Source: Pisolithus tinctorius (lineage: Eukaryota > Basidiomycota > Agaricomycetes > Boletales > Pisolithaceae). Taken from it: DNA of 64,000 nucleotides. A program made the translations under genes and the position numbers. The DNA is taken from positions 5,518,001 to 5,582,000 of the forward strand of contig JANFAH010000002.1 in the NCBI GenBank assembly GCA_024663395.1. Reading direction: 5' to 3'. Below are positions 47,601 through 62,625 of this stretch, piece by piece. The number at the start of each line of letters is the position of its first letter. Within the stretch, counting starts at the first letter, position 1. The notes below the pieces were generated by a model. The model was not told the DNA's origin. It saw only the letters and a list, made by a program, of their open reading frames with translations, and did not search any database.

Positions 47601-50361
47601 CGCTTATATTTTGATGATGTTCCATACACGACGGTCTTCGTATTATGCTGCCGAAAATGCCCGCCACAGCTCATATACTCGGGCAACCCTACTGATATCT
47701 TCCAAATGTTTCTCTTGTACCTTGAGCTGACTTGTCAGGCAGGATATGCGATAGGCTGTTGTCATATTACGGATGGTCATGACGTATTCTGAGGTGGGTA
47801 TCAGTTGGCAACCATTTTTCCCCACGCTTTCTTTGGATGATTCATTTTTATATCATCAACTAGAAGCTGTTGCTGAGCTTCGGCATTGATTTCACGTTAT
47901 CTTTTCTGATGTCACGAAAACATCATCAGTGGACGCCATTGCTAATATCGAGGACAGGCCTGTACCATCCACGCAATATCGGCATGACAGCTCTCGCTCT
48001 CAACTTACCTTGGATGAACTACTGTCGTGTACCCAGTGATTGTAATTCCTTTGAGGCCCGTTCGGGTTATTGGCGCCTTGAGATATATATTCCATGAACA
48101 TTCGTATTGATCTTAGATTGGCAAGTTCAAAGTGTACTTCAAGTCACAACGTGCTCAGTGGCTATCATTTCTGTCGTCCTCGCTGCAATTGCCGTTGCCG
48201 TTCCTGCTTCTATTCTGTAAGTGAATGGCAATTATGATATTCATCATCAAGACAGATATCAAGTCTGCTAAGCGTCAGGTCTTATCACGTGAGACGAGGC
48301 TAACACTCCTACAGTTCTATCGGTATGTTTAGCTGCTATGGCTGTCCTCTTGATGTGTTGACCTTGTGTAGGGCCGTGCAAACGCCTTAAATGCTTACAA
48401 CTACCGTTAAACGAACTACCTGGGAACGCTGATACTTCTACCAGCACTTAGCCGAGTTCATCAGTCCGGCACAAACGCCCCCTCGCCTAGCCCATCAAAG
48501 AGACAAGTCATGTCCCGTGCTTCTGCTCATTCGGATCAGTTGACAGGCGACCCGACTCTACGCACGAGAGGTTTTGGGTCCATTTTCCCGAAAGCTATTT
48601 CTAAGGCTACCTCCACGTTCAATGATAACAAGAACGGAAATTCGACTTGTGACAATATCTTTCATGGAGTCATTCGCGCACCGGCGAGTGGAGCGGAGGA
48701 TGTTCGGGAACGCTTAGAAGAATGTGGACGTAGTCAAGCGAGTATGTTGATTCACCCTTAGCGTCATCGTCACATGTTGAATCAAATTCCGAGTTATACG
48801 ACCGAACTCAAAGGGTGTTTGAAAGGCACCGACTGAAGGCCATTTGGCCATCGTGATACATATCAAATATTCAGGTGGTTTCAGGTGGCAGAACGGATGG
48901 GCGTGCTGGGGGAGTATGTGAAGTCGAGACTAGAATCGGTGGAAAGAACGGAAGATGGACTTTACGAACTGAAAACATGTAGACCGGGTGTTCCGTTTCC
49001 TTTCGAATCTTTCCTTGTTTGATTCGGGTGCAAGTAGGCAGCTTATAACAACTAGCCTTCGAGGGCAAGCGACAATGGAGAAATCATACCAGTGGTACAT
49101 GCACTGAACGTTTATTTCGAGTGATAGATTTATGACCAGAACCAGAAGGGCCTGGTGAAGTCAATGACGCCGGATATTAATTTCACGATGTGGAGTCTAT
49201 GTAACTGAAGGGCGTGGTCACTTAGGACGGGAATAGCGTTCAAGCAGTAACGGAAAAGGGAATGGCAAGTACCATAAGGATAGGTGGGCAATACATGCCC
49301 AGCCTACTTCTGCAAGGGGAGTGAGGGGACCAGGAACGGGGGCTACCGTCTCTACCCGACTAGAAGGACTGGGGTCGCACGGCAAGGGTTCGACGAAAAG
49401 TGACGAAGATGCGCAGATAGAGATCGCACAGTAGAATGTCCACCAATTTCTAATGCTGGGACGCGACTTCAATGCACGAATATAAAAAAGACTTAGACAT
49501 CAAAACCATAGAAGAATCGCACCACCATAGACCTAATGCATCAAGGCTGGACCCGCGTGGCTGCAATCAGGCCTAAATGTGAGCGTCGTAGGAGTAGGGT
49601 ATTTTGGCAGTGGCCAACCAGCCGTTGAAGCTGTTCTCTGCCACGTAGTGAGGCCTCTCCAAACTTGGAGTCACCGTCGTGGAATTCGAAACGAGTCGAA
49701 CCCTCTGAAGATGTTGATGACGGCCTGGGGGGCGCTCCGCATTTCGATTGCATCAAATCCAGAAAGAAAGTAACAGCCGTTTCAATTCATCCGTTTACCA
49801 TTACCTTTGCCCGAACAGGCTCGGGTATGCCACAAGTGCTCATCAGAGAGACGGGGAATGACGGAATCGCGGTCACGACCAGTCAGTGACGGGTTTAAAT
49901 AGGTTTAAACCATTTTTTCGCTTCCTGATGCTAGTAGATGAACCTTTCTGCCCGCGATGGAGCACTCAGAAAGACACCGGGTCAACCGCTTCTCGTAGTA
50001 TCACCTGAACAACGGAATGCTATAAAGTCGCCGCATCATAAGTTACGATAATCATTGATGCATTTCGTATGATTGTTCCCCCAGAACGATACCAGAAAGG
50101 ACGTACCGTTGGCAGGATTACCACGGACTCAACGTCCGTTCTTCTGGTAATTGATTTGGGTACTTCCGTATATGGTAATCGATGTCATTCGAGTCCTTGT
50201 TACCACTTGAACGTTGACAACGACCCTGCTGCAGCTCCAAACGACACACGAGGTATCTTAGGCCCCTCCAAAGAGTTTTGGAGTGAGCTGAACTTTTCAG
50301 TTCACAGCCTTTGCTTTCCATAGTCACAGTCAAAACCGCGAATCCACTTGGACCATTCGCC
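44627..50361. other. 5.7 kb with unresolved fragments, no confident gene
   Basis: Nothing here has a domain I recognise. On the minus strand between about 46526 and 45390, several short open segments can be chained by GT-AG splices. The chain starts MATSQNPTDLKATT, with segments such as LETFLSVMHRSIFD and ILAARHRAQ. Frames conflict and one segment needs reading past a TAA. On the plus strand, 46.8-48.8 kb holds a long pyrimidine-rich stretch (46811-46845), a hydrophobic segment near 48160-48215 and a Ser-rich open stretch at 48510-48761. These could be exons of an intron-rich membrane protein or decayed sequence. I do not assign a gene. Confidence 0.35.
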
Positions 50362-52790
50362 ATGTCCACGCCCGACAATGCACATGACACCCTTTTCGGA
50401 AGCGAGCCTGGCCAAATACCAGACGCTGTGTCCGGGATTCCACACTGTGAAGGTGTAGACGTCACTTGTACACACATTTCCGGGGAGCTTGCAGATCCGT
50501 CTAGGTCAACCGAGTTAAAGACCAAGTATAAGACCGTCGTCGCGTGGTATGCGCGTAAGGCTCAGCAGGCGGTTTCCCAACCTCCGGCAAAGCGGAGGAA
50601 GGTAAGTTTCCTGTTGGACAGATCTTGGTACGGCCGAAGCAAATCTCACCACGCGCTAGATGGCAGCACCATCATGTGATATCTGTCACTTGGCGCTACC
50701 ACGTCCATTCGTATGCCTCTCTTGCTCCTTCGCAGGATGTTGGGCAGGGGAGCACATTACTTCTCACCTCGCTGACTCCCGCCACCCGTTCTGTAAGTTT
50801 GGCTTCTACAGGCGCTAACGGTCAATGACGTACTCAGTCACTCTACTTAGGTGTTGACACAAAGTCAGGCTCTCTGTTTTGTTCGCAGTGCAATAATTTT
50901 GTCTACAATGTTATGTTCGAAGACTTGTACCTGTCCACGATACTTCTGTTGGAGGAACAGCAGACGCGTTTTCAGGGTACTTCGCTTTGCTCTCTGCGCG
51001 AGTGGCCCAGCTGACAGTCACAGTATCCAAGCGGACACGCGAACCGTACCAGCCATGGGCACCAAACAACGAGGAGGCAGCTTTCCTAAAAAATACCACC
51101 GTCCTCCCATGCCAAGGTGAATACCTGCGCATCTTCTCTCGACCTTCTGCTAACGAATCCCAACGTAGGCTGTCGTGGTCTACTAAATCTCGGACAGACC
51201 TGCTTTCTCAATGTTATCCTCCAATCGTTCATTTACAACCCTCTCCTCCGCAACTTCTTTCTCGGAGATCGGCATAATAGCCGACTTTGCAAGCATACGG
51301 ATTGTACTTGCTGCGAGATGGACGGTTTATTTACAGAAGTTAATCTCTCTTTAGTAACTTGTGTGGTTATTGACCGTCGGTTCTGCGCTTAGATTTATTC
51401 ATCCTCTACAATACCTTTCGGCCCGACCTCATTCCTCGCTACAACATGGAAAGTATCAGCCGAAATGTCAGGATACGCACAGCAAGATGCCCACGAATTC
51501 TTCATTACCGCACTCAACCAGATTCATGGGACATGCCGTGGATCGACAAACATCTCGTGTAATTGCATCGTGCACCAGACATTTGCAGGGCAGCTACAAA
51601 GCGAGGTAACCTGTGAGCGGTGTGGTAATGTCACCCGCACCGTGGATCCAATGCTGGACATCAGCCTCGAACTGAGAGATCCGGGGATAGAAAAGGAGAT
51701 CACCCTTGCTGGGTGCTTGCGCAGGTACCTTCATTACGTTTCATAATTCGCATTGGTCCAATTGCTCATGTACCCTGTCCGGCTGTGTTCCTTTCATTTC
51801 CGTTTATACACTGTGGCATGTTTGATCCAGGTATACGAAGCCCGAAAAACTGGGAAGAGAATACAGCTGCACAAAATGTGCCAAGGCAACGCACGAGGCA
51901 GTCAGGCGACTCAGCATTCGCAAACTCCCACCTGTCCTGAGCTTCCAATTCAAGGTCTGTCTCGTTTTCTTTCTTCCTCTGTGCTCCTAGTCTGCATTCG
52001 CTGGATGGATGGCTAAATTAAATTACGTAGCGCTTCGAGCACAAGACAGTCTCCAAAGGTGTGCCGCAGAAGATCGACACGCCTGTACGGTTCCCCGTAG
52101 CGATCAACATGGCACCCTATACCACTCTCGCAACGTCCAGCAACGGCGAAACCACGTGCGTCCGTTTTCACATCCTATTCCATCTCTTTGCTACCGTCTG
52201 TATGGTTTACCTTCAATTAAAAACTGACGGTGCCCTTGTCTCCTCTCACCTGATGTTTTTCATTTCCCTCACCAAGAAGCAGGTATCCAGGGCCGGATGC
52301 GATGTACGAATACGACCTTTTTGCAGTCATCAATCATGAAGGCCAGATGGAGAACGGGCATTATACCAATTTCGCGCGGTTTCAGGACGAGGTATGGTCC
52401 CTCCGCTACAACGACACCTTCAATCTATTAACAACTGCACTACAACTGCACGAATAGTGGTATCGTTTCGACGATGAGAAGTAAGTCTTGCACACATATC
52501 CACACGAGAGCTAATCTCAACCATCGCTACCTCATGCTACCAACGTAACCTTGTGGATTGAACGATTACGCAGGGTCACCCTCTCTAGTCTAGGCACTTG
52601 TCTGAACTCCAACGCCTATATGTGTTTCTACGTCAAACGTCACCTCGATTATAAGCCGTATATGAAGCCGACGTACCTCGTCGCCCGCGAGAACGACATC
52701 GTACGGGAGCAGGAGCAGGAGAAAATGCGTGAATTGGCACGTATGAAGGAGGTTGACGACGCCCTGATGGCCACGATCGCTGGAGACTGA
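50362..52790 (+). CDS. UBP8: SAGA deubiquitinase UBP8 (USP22 homologue)
   Basis: A many-exon gene, with first exons 50362-50601, 50660-50792, 50851-50976, 51024-51116, 51169-51338 and from 51393. The N-terminal zf-UBP finger is seen in [39 protein letters not shown] and [11 protein letters not shown]. The USP catalytic domain follows: Cys box [32 protein letters not shown], zinc ligands VTCERCGNV and [18 protein letters not shown], and His box [20 protein letters not shown], then [11 protein letters not shown]8 sits in the DUB module of the SAGA coactivator with SGF11, SUS1 and SGF73. It removes ubiquitin from histone H2B during transcription. After the USP domain there is a charged C-terminal tail of about 50 residues. 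The start at 50362 gives a short acidic leader before the finger; an upstream start is not excluded. Confidence 0.94.
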
Positions 52791-53152
52791 GTCAGGGGAC
52801 GGCCGTATTACCGAAAGACGTGGCTGATGGATGACAGTCGAGAAGACGGTTGCGGGAGCTCATAGGAAATAGAGGGTAGAAGTGTATTCGTAAAGGATGT
52901 ATAGGATGCGATTCAGTGTACATCATGCCGTCTATCCAACTTAGCCTTATGGACAGTAGTAGTGAAACAATACCTCGCTCGGTTTCCCCGAAAGCTGATG
53001 AGGAAACAGAACTAGGAAGGAACAAATAACGCAAAAAAGCGGGATGAAAACGGGAAAAAGCAACCAAGTGGATGGTTGAAATGCTATATTGTGCCAGACA
53101 TTTGAAAACCGGTGGAGAGCGAAAACGTACACTTTCCAGATCAAAGGATGCA

Positions 53153-53181
53153 GTGAGAGAGTGAGAGAGAGAGAGAGAGAA
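53153..53181 (+). repeat. (GA)n microsatellite
   Basis: About 29 bp of GA repeat with one GT interruption, just beyond the 3' end of the minus-strand gene that ends at 53224. Confidence 0.85.
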
Positions 53182-53223
53182 AATAAAAGTGGGGAAGAGC
53201 AAAGAGAAGAAACGAGAGGGAAT

Positions 53224-54044
53224 TTAGGTAGGAATGATATCGTAAAGCTCATCGTCCCTGACACGGATTTCGACTACTTCCACTTCGTAATCCGTCATGG
53301 AGGACGTCTTCGACCACGAATTAGAGATAAAGCCTTTTGAGCCTGGAGGTGAGGTCGACGCCACGTCTATTAGCAACACCAGTGATTAAAACAGGCCATC
53401 ATATCTGTCAGCCGAAGCATTCAAAACAACAGAGGGGGCACGAACATCGATCCTTGATATAGGGTGGAACGAACAAATCCTAAGGGAGACACAAGTAAAT
53501 TCGCCACAATTCAGTGTGAGGCAGTCGAATGCAGTGAATCAAAATATCGAACCTGATTCCACACAAATCCCTGACTCCTTTGGATCGTCAAGATAGGGCG
53601 GAGGGTATGTGTCGGACGGCGTTCCTTTCTGCGGTGCCGCCTCTTCGTCGGCTCCGGTTCCGGATCGACGGCACGCTGCTTCCCCTTGAGGTCCTTCTTA
53701 GGCAGGGATTGCAGCGGTGGAGGTGAACCCGCCTTCTCGTTGTTGCATTTGTCGTCACCGTCGCAAGCATTATGGTCGATCTCCATATTCTGTGTATCAT
53801 CCTGCCTCTCGATACGGTCGCCGTCTGGGTCATTACTGGAAGGGCGCCCATAATCCTCGCCGTCCTCCGAGCACGAGTTATCCTCGGACTGGCTATCAGT
53901 ATAATCATCGTCCTCGTCCTCCTCGTCGTCATATGGGATCTGCTCGTAGCAAGCCCATGTAGGTGGCGACGACGCACGGCCAATCAGCCGTCTCCTGAAG
54001 TAGGAGGAGTAGGGGGAGTTTGGAGCGGCTGTGCCGGTGCTCAT
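53224..54044 (-). CDS. conserved basidiomycete protein of unknown function
   Basis: Three exons (53553-54044, 53446-53479, 53224-53366) sum to 669 nt (222 aa). The N-terminal part is acidic and low in complexity (YDDEEDEDDDYTDSQSED). A basic patch KRRHRRKERRP precedes the conserved core HTLRPILTIQRSQGFVWNQD, which continues LFVPPYIKDRY across the second exon. The C-terminus ends YEVEVVEIRVRDDELYDIIP. From memory the core and the last 25 residues recur in agaricomycete hypothetical proteins, which is why I trust the splices. No enzyme motif, signal peptide or membrane segment is seen. The acidic and basic tracts suggest a nuclear protein, but that is inference. Confidence 0.8.
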
Positions 54045-54292
54045 GGAGAGATCGCTGATGGAGCAATAAGCGTCGGTTGTACAGAGTAGAGTAAGGTGCT
54101 ATGTGGGCTAAACTATGAAAGCGAGGATGCACAGTTGCTGTGAGTTCAGTCGTTGCCTCGTGTGCGGGGTGTGGTGCAGAGTCCTAGTCAGAGTCGGCCA
54201 GGCCTCTCCCACGCCCCATAAGTACAAAATTGGGAAAATCACCTGGGGCGTGCCACAGAAGTTATTGATATCAGCTTTTGATCGACAGCATC

Positions 54293-55391
54293 ATGGCAAA
54301 CTCAAAGTATGCCTACGTTCGTAACTATGAACTCCCCGATCCATTGTTACCGGGATGTTTTCTGATTTGCAGATTAGATGGACACTCGTTCCACAGGTAA
54401 GAAGTCACGGTCCATCAGCCGGGTTTCACATCTTACTGGCACAGGTTCTCTGAGGAGCACGGATTCACAAAACCCAACGACGAACGTGCTCTTAAACTCA
54501 TGGATCATGCTGCTATGGACGTCATGACCGAATACAAAGATATTGTCCTTGCTTTCGGTGAATCGGACGAATTCAGGTGAGCCATGTCCTGCTCAGTGTA
54601 ACCACCACAGCCAAAGACGAGCGAGTCTCAGCTTTCTACTCCGAAGATCCACGAACTTGTACAATCGGCGGCAAGCAAAAATACTTACGACCCTCACATC
54701 CTATTTTACTTCTTGCTATGTATTCCACTGGTCGAAATATTTCCCCGACACGTCGATGCGATACCCACCCTCGTTCGACGGTCGCATCGTTCTGTATCCA
54801 GACGAACGGTCTGTGCGGGACTACTTTTCTTGGCGACAAGCCGACAGTAAGCAATTCCTTATCATCCTCTTTGTCTCTTCGCCTCTCACTTGGGCTGCTC
54901 CGGCAGCGCCCAGCACACATCAATAATCTATATAACACCGCGTTTTGGGCACTTGTGAAACAAGGAGGAAAGACAACTTCTGAAGCACATGCCACGCTCA
55001 GGGTAAATGTAAATGTCGGATCACCCGTTGATGGTACTGATTGGTTATTAGGGTACCGTGTCTGCTATGAAACAGGAAATACTTTTTCAAAGATTTAACA
55101 TCAACTACAATGACATCTCACCTAGGTTCAAGAAAGGGAGCGTCCTTGTACGAGTGGTGCGTGCACTTCTTTACGACCCGACACGAGTATCGTTCACGCC
55201 GGTTATAGCCTCAGGAAGCGCCGGAGATTACCTCGGAACACAGTGCCGGACAGACAGTTGCCCTGCAGATACCCTCTGAGAGATCCACGGGAGAGAAGAA
55301 GAAAAGAGCCAGGACGAGAACGGAAGTATTGCATTGTGATATTATCGGTGATGAATTCTGGATGGCGAGATCCTTTATCCTTGCAGGTTAA
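54293..55391 (+). CDS. THG1: tRNA-His guanylyltransferase THG1
   Basis: Six exons (54293-54396, 54445-54576, 54632-54846, 54914-55002, 55052-55156, 55254-55391) sum to 783 nt (260 aa). Signature blocks are KYAYVRNYELPDPLLPG, ICRLDGHSFHRFSEEHGF (metal-binding Asp), DIVLAFGESDEFSFLLRR (second metal-binding Asp), LTSYFTSCYVFHW, FDGRIVLYP, INNLYNTAFWALVKQGGKT and, near the end, EVLHCDIIGDEFW. THG1 adds the essential extra G at position -1 of tRNA-His by 3'-to-5' polymerisation, acting in the cytosol or nucleus. Length is typical for the family. The last intron (55157-55253) is longer than its neighbours, and its acceptor was chosen because it alone keeps the frame into the conserved C-terminus. 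Confidence 0.95.
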
Positions 55392-55675
55392 TATTTGAAT
55401 TTCTCGTTACCTGTCAATTTTCGTTTACTTCGTGCTTGAAGACATGCGTGAACCATCTACTGAACCGCATCAGTCGCAACTCGCAGTTCCGCGCGTGACG
55501 CTCCACCGGTCCGCGCCGAGACTGATTTTCACTGCCACACTTCACGGGAACGGACTTATATAATATTAATACTGTAATGATGTTCGGCGCGAGACGTAGC
55601 GCGACACGAACATCATACCTTGCGGCGTGCTGTTTTCCTGATGTTTGGCACTGTGGGTCCACCATTTTTTCCAAT

Positions 55676-57903
<2,228 letters not shown>

Positions 57904-58708
57904 AGGTTCGGTGCTGTGGCGCTCGTACTGCAGTGCTTGTACCACCGAGTACGGCCGTATAAAAGCATATGTGACTTGTCGAGATGGCACAGTAGTGGAT
58001 TTGCATGGCTTGATGAAGATGATTGCCGAAGCCCTCCCCAGTGACTCGACATGTTGCCTGCTCTGATTTTCATGTTTTTCTCTGCTCGGCCCTCGATAGA
58101 CACCGGGTCATACTGTAATCTTATCCGACACACACAAGGAATGCTTCTCGAATGTGGATCAGTCTAATCTTTTAGTCCTAGTGACCCGCTCAACCTTCTA
58201 TGCACTTTATCCCCCTGCCCCCGTGCTCCAAGCCATACCTGTGGCATTTACTATGACGATTTTCAATCACCCACACACGCATCCTTACGTACATCCTTTT
58301 GCTTTCCTCGTTGTCGCTATCCATCACTTGCTTTCGTCTCTAACAACTAGTTTCCCTGTCACTCACGCAGTACTCCACACCCATAATTGCCTTTCCCCCG
58401 TCATTTGCCTTGAATACCCTCACTCCAACACTGCATTTTCCAGTTCCCCTCTAGTAACATTTCGCTCCGGCTTTAGCGTAATGTATAGCATACCTATACA
58501 TCTACACCATACACCTCTTTCCGCTCTTATCTATCATAACTTCCTGACATGATCAGGCAAGAAAAAACGAACGAGCCGCAACGAATGAGGTCCTACATTG
58601 TTATGGTGGATGTCAAGTCCATCGATGGAAATGCAGTTTGTGGGGTAGTATCTATTCCAATTGTTCCAAGCTTTGCTTTTTTTTTAAAAAAAGAAATAGC
58701 GCAAGCAG
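57904..58708. other. intergenic between convergent genes, no gene seen
   Basis: This is the 3' flank shared by the forkhead gene and the GH79 gene, which face each other. Short frames only. Confidence 0.55.
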
Positions 58709-60922
58709 TTAGAGCACGGGTTGCAAAGCTCCCAACATCACCATCCCAGCCGCCGCCCATCCCCATGCTTTCCCATAACTACCCACGCTCTTCAGTGCCG
58801 AACCTGAGGTGGTGGTACCCGAAGATCCCTCCGTGCTATTTCCCTGATATCCGGGCCCTGCGATGGTCGAGTTCCCAACATAAAAAGACGCGTTGCTGGC
58901 AGTGACGTCAAGCACGATGACAGCAGCACCAGGCCCCGGGATAGTGATGTTACACCCATACGCACAGTCCGTATAATATTGTGTGGTTTGTGTTCCCTCG
59001 AGTTCGCCGTTCGGACCAACGGTCTGTCCTGCCCAGGAAATCTTCGTGGTCTCAGAGATGGTAGGCGCCTCGAGAACCCGTACGCCTGCAGAACTTGCGA
59101 TGCTTGAACCGATCGTAAAATTTCGTGCGTTCCCTCCGTCGTTACCATAATTGATCAGGACGAGCCGATCACACCTGGTTCCGTTCTGGCCATAGAGCGC
59201 ATAACCAGCAACTGTAGCTGCGGGATCGTATATCGAGTTGTTGAGATTGATGTCGAGGACTGCAACGCCGCTCGGTGGAAACGTTTCCGAGAGGAAAAGA
59301 GCAGAGTAGTAAGGAGAGCCAGTACGCCATCCCGACGCAGTGGAATCAGTCGGTGATGGAGGATCGAAAAGATTGTATGTGACACCGTACTCGCGGGTGT
59401 GGAGGAAGGCACCACTTAAACCAGACGCCGCGAAATTGAGCGCAGCATCGATGGCCCATAGCGATGCTGCGAACTACACAACCAGCATGACGCGATAAGG
59501 AACGTCACACAGCGTCACACAAAGGGGCGAACAGTAAGCAAAATGGCTGACATTGGTACATAATGTACTTACCGTATCAGAAACGTTCGAGCCGCCGCAC
59601 GAGACAGTGTTATATTCAGTCATAAGAACTGGAACGCTTGCATTGTGTGCCATATCGATTCCCGTGCTTTGCCATTGAGCGTATGACGGAACTGCAACGA
59701 TAATGATGTCATAATTAGTAGCCTAGAACGTCTAACAAACTCACTGTTCGTGTGCGAAACGAAGTAGGATATATTTGTATTCTGTGCGTTCGCGCCGTTA
59801 CAGATATTCGTGGGGTAGTGTTGTAACGTGTAGTACTTGTAGGGATACTGCGACAATCCCGCATCGAGCACATCAGAAAGGTCCCTGCCGAATAGGATCA
59901 CATTCGTATGGAACTCATAGCACGAGCAGCAGCCATATGACTCACCAACTGCAACATATAGTAGGGCCGCCAATGACAGGGTTGGGTATGAGGTCACCGT
60001 ACACAGAGTTCTCTAGGTCGTGAAGAACCTCTCCAATTTCTGGAATCTGAACCGGATAATGAAAGTGACTGCGCTCACTCTAAACGTCTTCACTCACATA
60101 GTCTTGTATCGTGTAGTTTGTCCTTGTCCCATGTCCTGAGTATAGGTCAGGTTCCTGTAAAGCGAGAAGTACATTGTAATGGCGCCAATTATGATTCGTG
60201 AATCACAGTGGAATCTAGCCACATACGTTTCCTAAAAGCATGGAATCAAGTCTCGCCCCGAGCATCTCGTCAGCAGCCCTTGCAAGTTCAATTACGTCCG
60301 TATCGTTGGATGGATCCTGCATACTCAGCGTAATGATAAAGTCCATCTCACCGACGATATCCGCCATAGAATTGAGCACGTCGAAGAACGTGGGACCAAA
60401 GTCGACAGGTACGTCGTTAAAGTATGCGTTTGGATCGGTGAGAATGATCATTTGACTCTGGTCAGGAACGAAAGTGGAACTATCCATACTGTTGCCGCCC
60501 ACACGAATACGAAGGGGTGACTGGATGCGTGCGCGGAGATTGGCAAGGTAATTCTGCATGGGGTTGGGCATCGTAAGTGGTGTTTCTCCCCCTTAAAAGT
60601 CGATCGTGGACGTTTGAAGGATGTTCGCAGGCAAAAGAAGCCACGATGAGTCTCCTAATTATGGCATAAAGGACGAATGAACCGTACATAAGGTATCGAA
60701 TGAATTCAGTTCGAAGGATATCCCCAGAAAATTATCTTGGACCACTGTGAAGGGCGATTGGGAGGTTGCATCCTGAGGAATGACGACGTCCACGGGTGAT
60801 AGCGATGCTGAGCGTGCACACGACGACAGGTTGAACAACACCAATAAAAACAAAGAAAAGTAACGAAGAAAAGAGTGTGCGGAAGCGGGCGACGTTGCAA
60901 ACGAGCGACATGGAGGAGCCAT
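58709..60922 (-). CDS. secreted GPI-anchored glycoside hydrolase family 79 (beta-glucuronidase-like)
   Basis: Several exons on the reverse strand from ATG 60922 to the stop at 58709. The N-terminus is a signal peptide (FLRYFSLFLLVLFNLSSC). The GH79 catalytic domain shows LGISFELNSFD, LRIRVGGNSMDSSTF, a presumed acid/base Glu in GNEPDLYSGHG and a presumed nucleophile Glu in VLMTEYNTVSCGG, then FAASLWAIDAALNFAASG. A beta-sandwich C-terminal domain follows, with many N-glycosylation sites. The protein ends in a Ser/Thr/Gly stretch and a hydrophobic tail (AWGWAAAGMVMLGALQPVL), typical of a GPI-anchor signal. GH79 enzymes in basidiomycetes act on glucuronic acid side chains of arabinogalactan or related wall polysaccharides. 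The substrate is not certain. Introns lie near 60590-60680, 60180-60235, 60000-60120, 59690-59745 and 59470-59575. Confidence 0.9.
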
Positions 60923-61679
60923 AGAGGCAATGGTGCTCTAGAGAGGAGAATGATAAAGAGATGAGCAAAAGTATGAGGACTGCAACTGTAGGCCAAAAAT
61001 AATCACGCTGGAATAACGTACTCGTATAAGACGAACAACACGCTCCGCAGCACTTGGCATGCCTTGGCTTCCTTGACAAGTTTCAGCGTCCCGTCACCAG
61101 TAAATTGCAGCAGTGACTGAGACAGACAACTCAAAGGGCGAAAAAACCACTCACAACACAGTCACCGAACTGACAGGAGGCTTTCTGTTGTTCTCGAGCT
61201 CACGGAACCCAGCATATCAGTATTAATGGCACGAGCGCTCATCATCGCGGCCAGCCAATAGTAAATTCTGTCACCGCCAGGCGAACACTAGTGTCTCAGC
61301 CCCTCTGTTCCCGATCTAGTCTCCGATCCGCGGTTATTCCGACCTCCCCAGCGCATGAGGCGTTTCACGTCTCGCCGGATTCGAGTTAGTAATCAGTGCA
61401 TTTACTAAGGGACTGCCGGGGAAGGACTTACCCGGGTGCGGTGCGCACACTCGTATTTTCCCACCTGCTAGAGGCTGACAGCGCTGACCAGCCACTGCTG
61501 ATTCACAGTACTTACAGGTTTTCTGTAAATAAACGGGATGGAAGATACTGGTTAGCAAGGAATTACAAAATAATGCCTTCTCCTGCTTGCTCAGGGGCCC
61601 GCCAATCATAGTCACCTCCGAATTCGAAAACCCCAATCGATCCACCAATTAGTTAGTAAATATTTGGCGTCATGCCTGG
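60923..61679. other. intergenic, no confident gene
   Basis: This is the 5' flank of the GH79 gene. A minus-strand frame (61334-61648) contains a Cys-containing stretch (CKYCESAVAGQRC) but no known family, and I do not call it a gene. Confidence 0.5.
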
Positions 61680-61683
61680 AGAA

Positions 61684-62317
61684 CTATGACGCTGCATCTG
61701 TAACATTAAACAAACAAAAATAAAACAGCCGATTGCGCGACTTTTGCAGTAATGTGCAGAAAATTTGCAGGTGGCTGTGCCCACAGCTACTGACTAAGCA
61801 GGGCACGTGCACGGGGGAGCGAGCGAGTCAAGGCTACACGCACTCCTCGCCCGTTCCTCGGGACTCGTTTCAATGCTACTATACATAACCCATGCAATAA
61901 TGGGTATTTTGCCAAGAAACGGGCCCAAATTCGCTAGGCCAGTGATGACTTGTGGCGCGGAGTGCGGTCACATGAATTTACAGGTGGCGATGCCGTGGGA
62001 ATTTCCCGAAGGAGCAATCCTGCCACCAGGCGGGAGGGGCGGGGGAGGGGGTCGAGCATTCGAGTGGGCCCTGTGGGGCATCACGGCCTCGTGGATTGGG
62101 CGGGATGACTGGGGAGGGTGCCGACGAACTGTGTTCACGTCCTGCCTACGTTTATCTATTTTATCTGCCCTCCTAGCTAGTGCAAAGTGGTTCAAGGTGG
62201 CTGTGTTAAAAATTATGCAGGGGTAGTATAAAAAGTTGTGCAAGAGCAGTACTGCAAAAGTCGCGCAATCGGCTGTTTTATTTTTGTTTGTTTAATGTTA
62301 CAGATGCAGCGTCATAG
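61684..62317. mobile_element. 634-bp MITE-like element with perfect 68-bp terminal inverted repeats
   Basis: Positions 61684-61751 and 62250-62317 are exact reverse complements over 68 bp; the ends are CTATGACGCTGC and its complement. AGAA directly flanks both ends (61680-61683 and 62318-62321) and may be a 4-bp target duplication. The interior has no transposase; it contains a G-rich stretch (GGGGCGGGGGAGGGGG) and a repeated GGTGGCTGTG word near both arms. It is a non-autonomous DNA transposon that must have been moved by an enzyme encoded elsewhere. The superfamily cannot be told from the sequence alone. Confidence 0.88.
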
Positions 62318-62625
62318 AGAACCCCCAAAAATCGGTGAAAGAATGTGTGCCATAGCAGACTCCAGAGAGATACACATGGAGCACGAGATCCTTTCGTGGA
62401 AATTCGGAGATCCGCCAGCGTTAATCCAAGTGCTATTAGGGTAAAAGCAAAGGTGTAAGCTAGCATGAAAAAGGCTACACGTCGTAAGTGCTTGCCCGAC
62501 TATTTTCAATGTCGTCCGGGTAACTAAACAAAGGAAGAAAAAAAAAGTATGACTCGAGTATCAACGTTTTCCTTTCAATCCTGCCGCATCACCAAGTCCA
62601 GAGTTAATTTGTTGCTAGGCCCGGA

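Noticed and set aside
61370..61395. GGATTCGAGTT, similar to the reverse of a tRNA B box
   Set aside because: No matching A box, no acceptor stem and no anticodon arm at the right distance.
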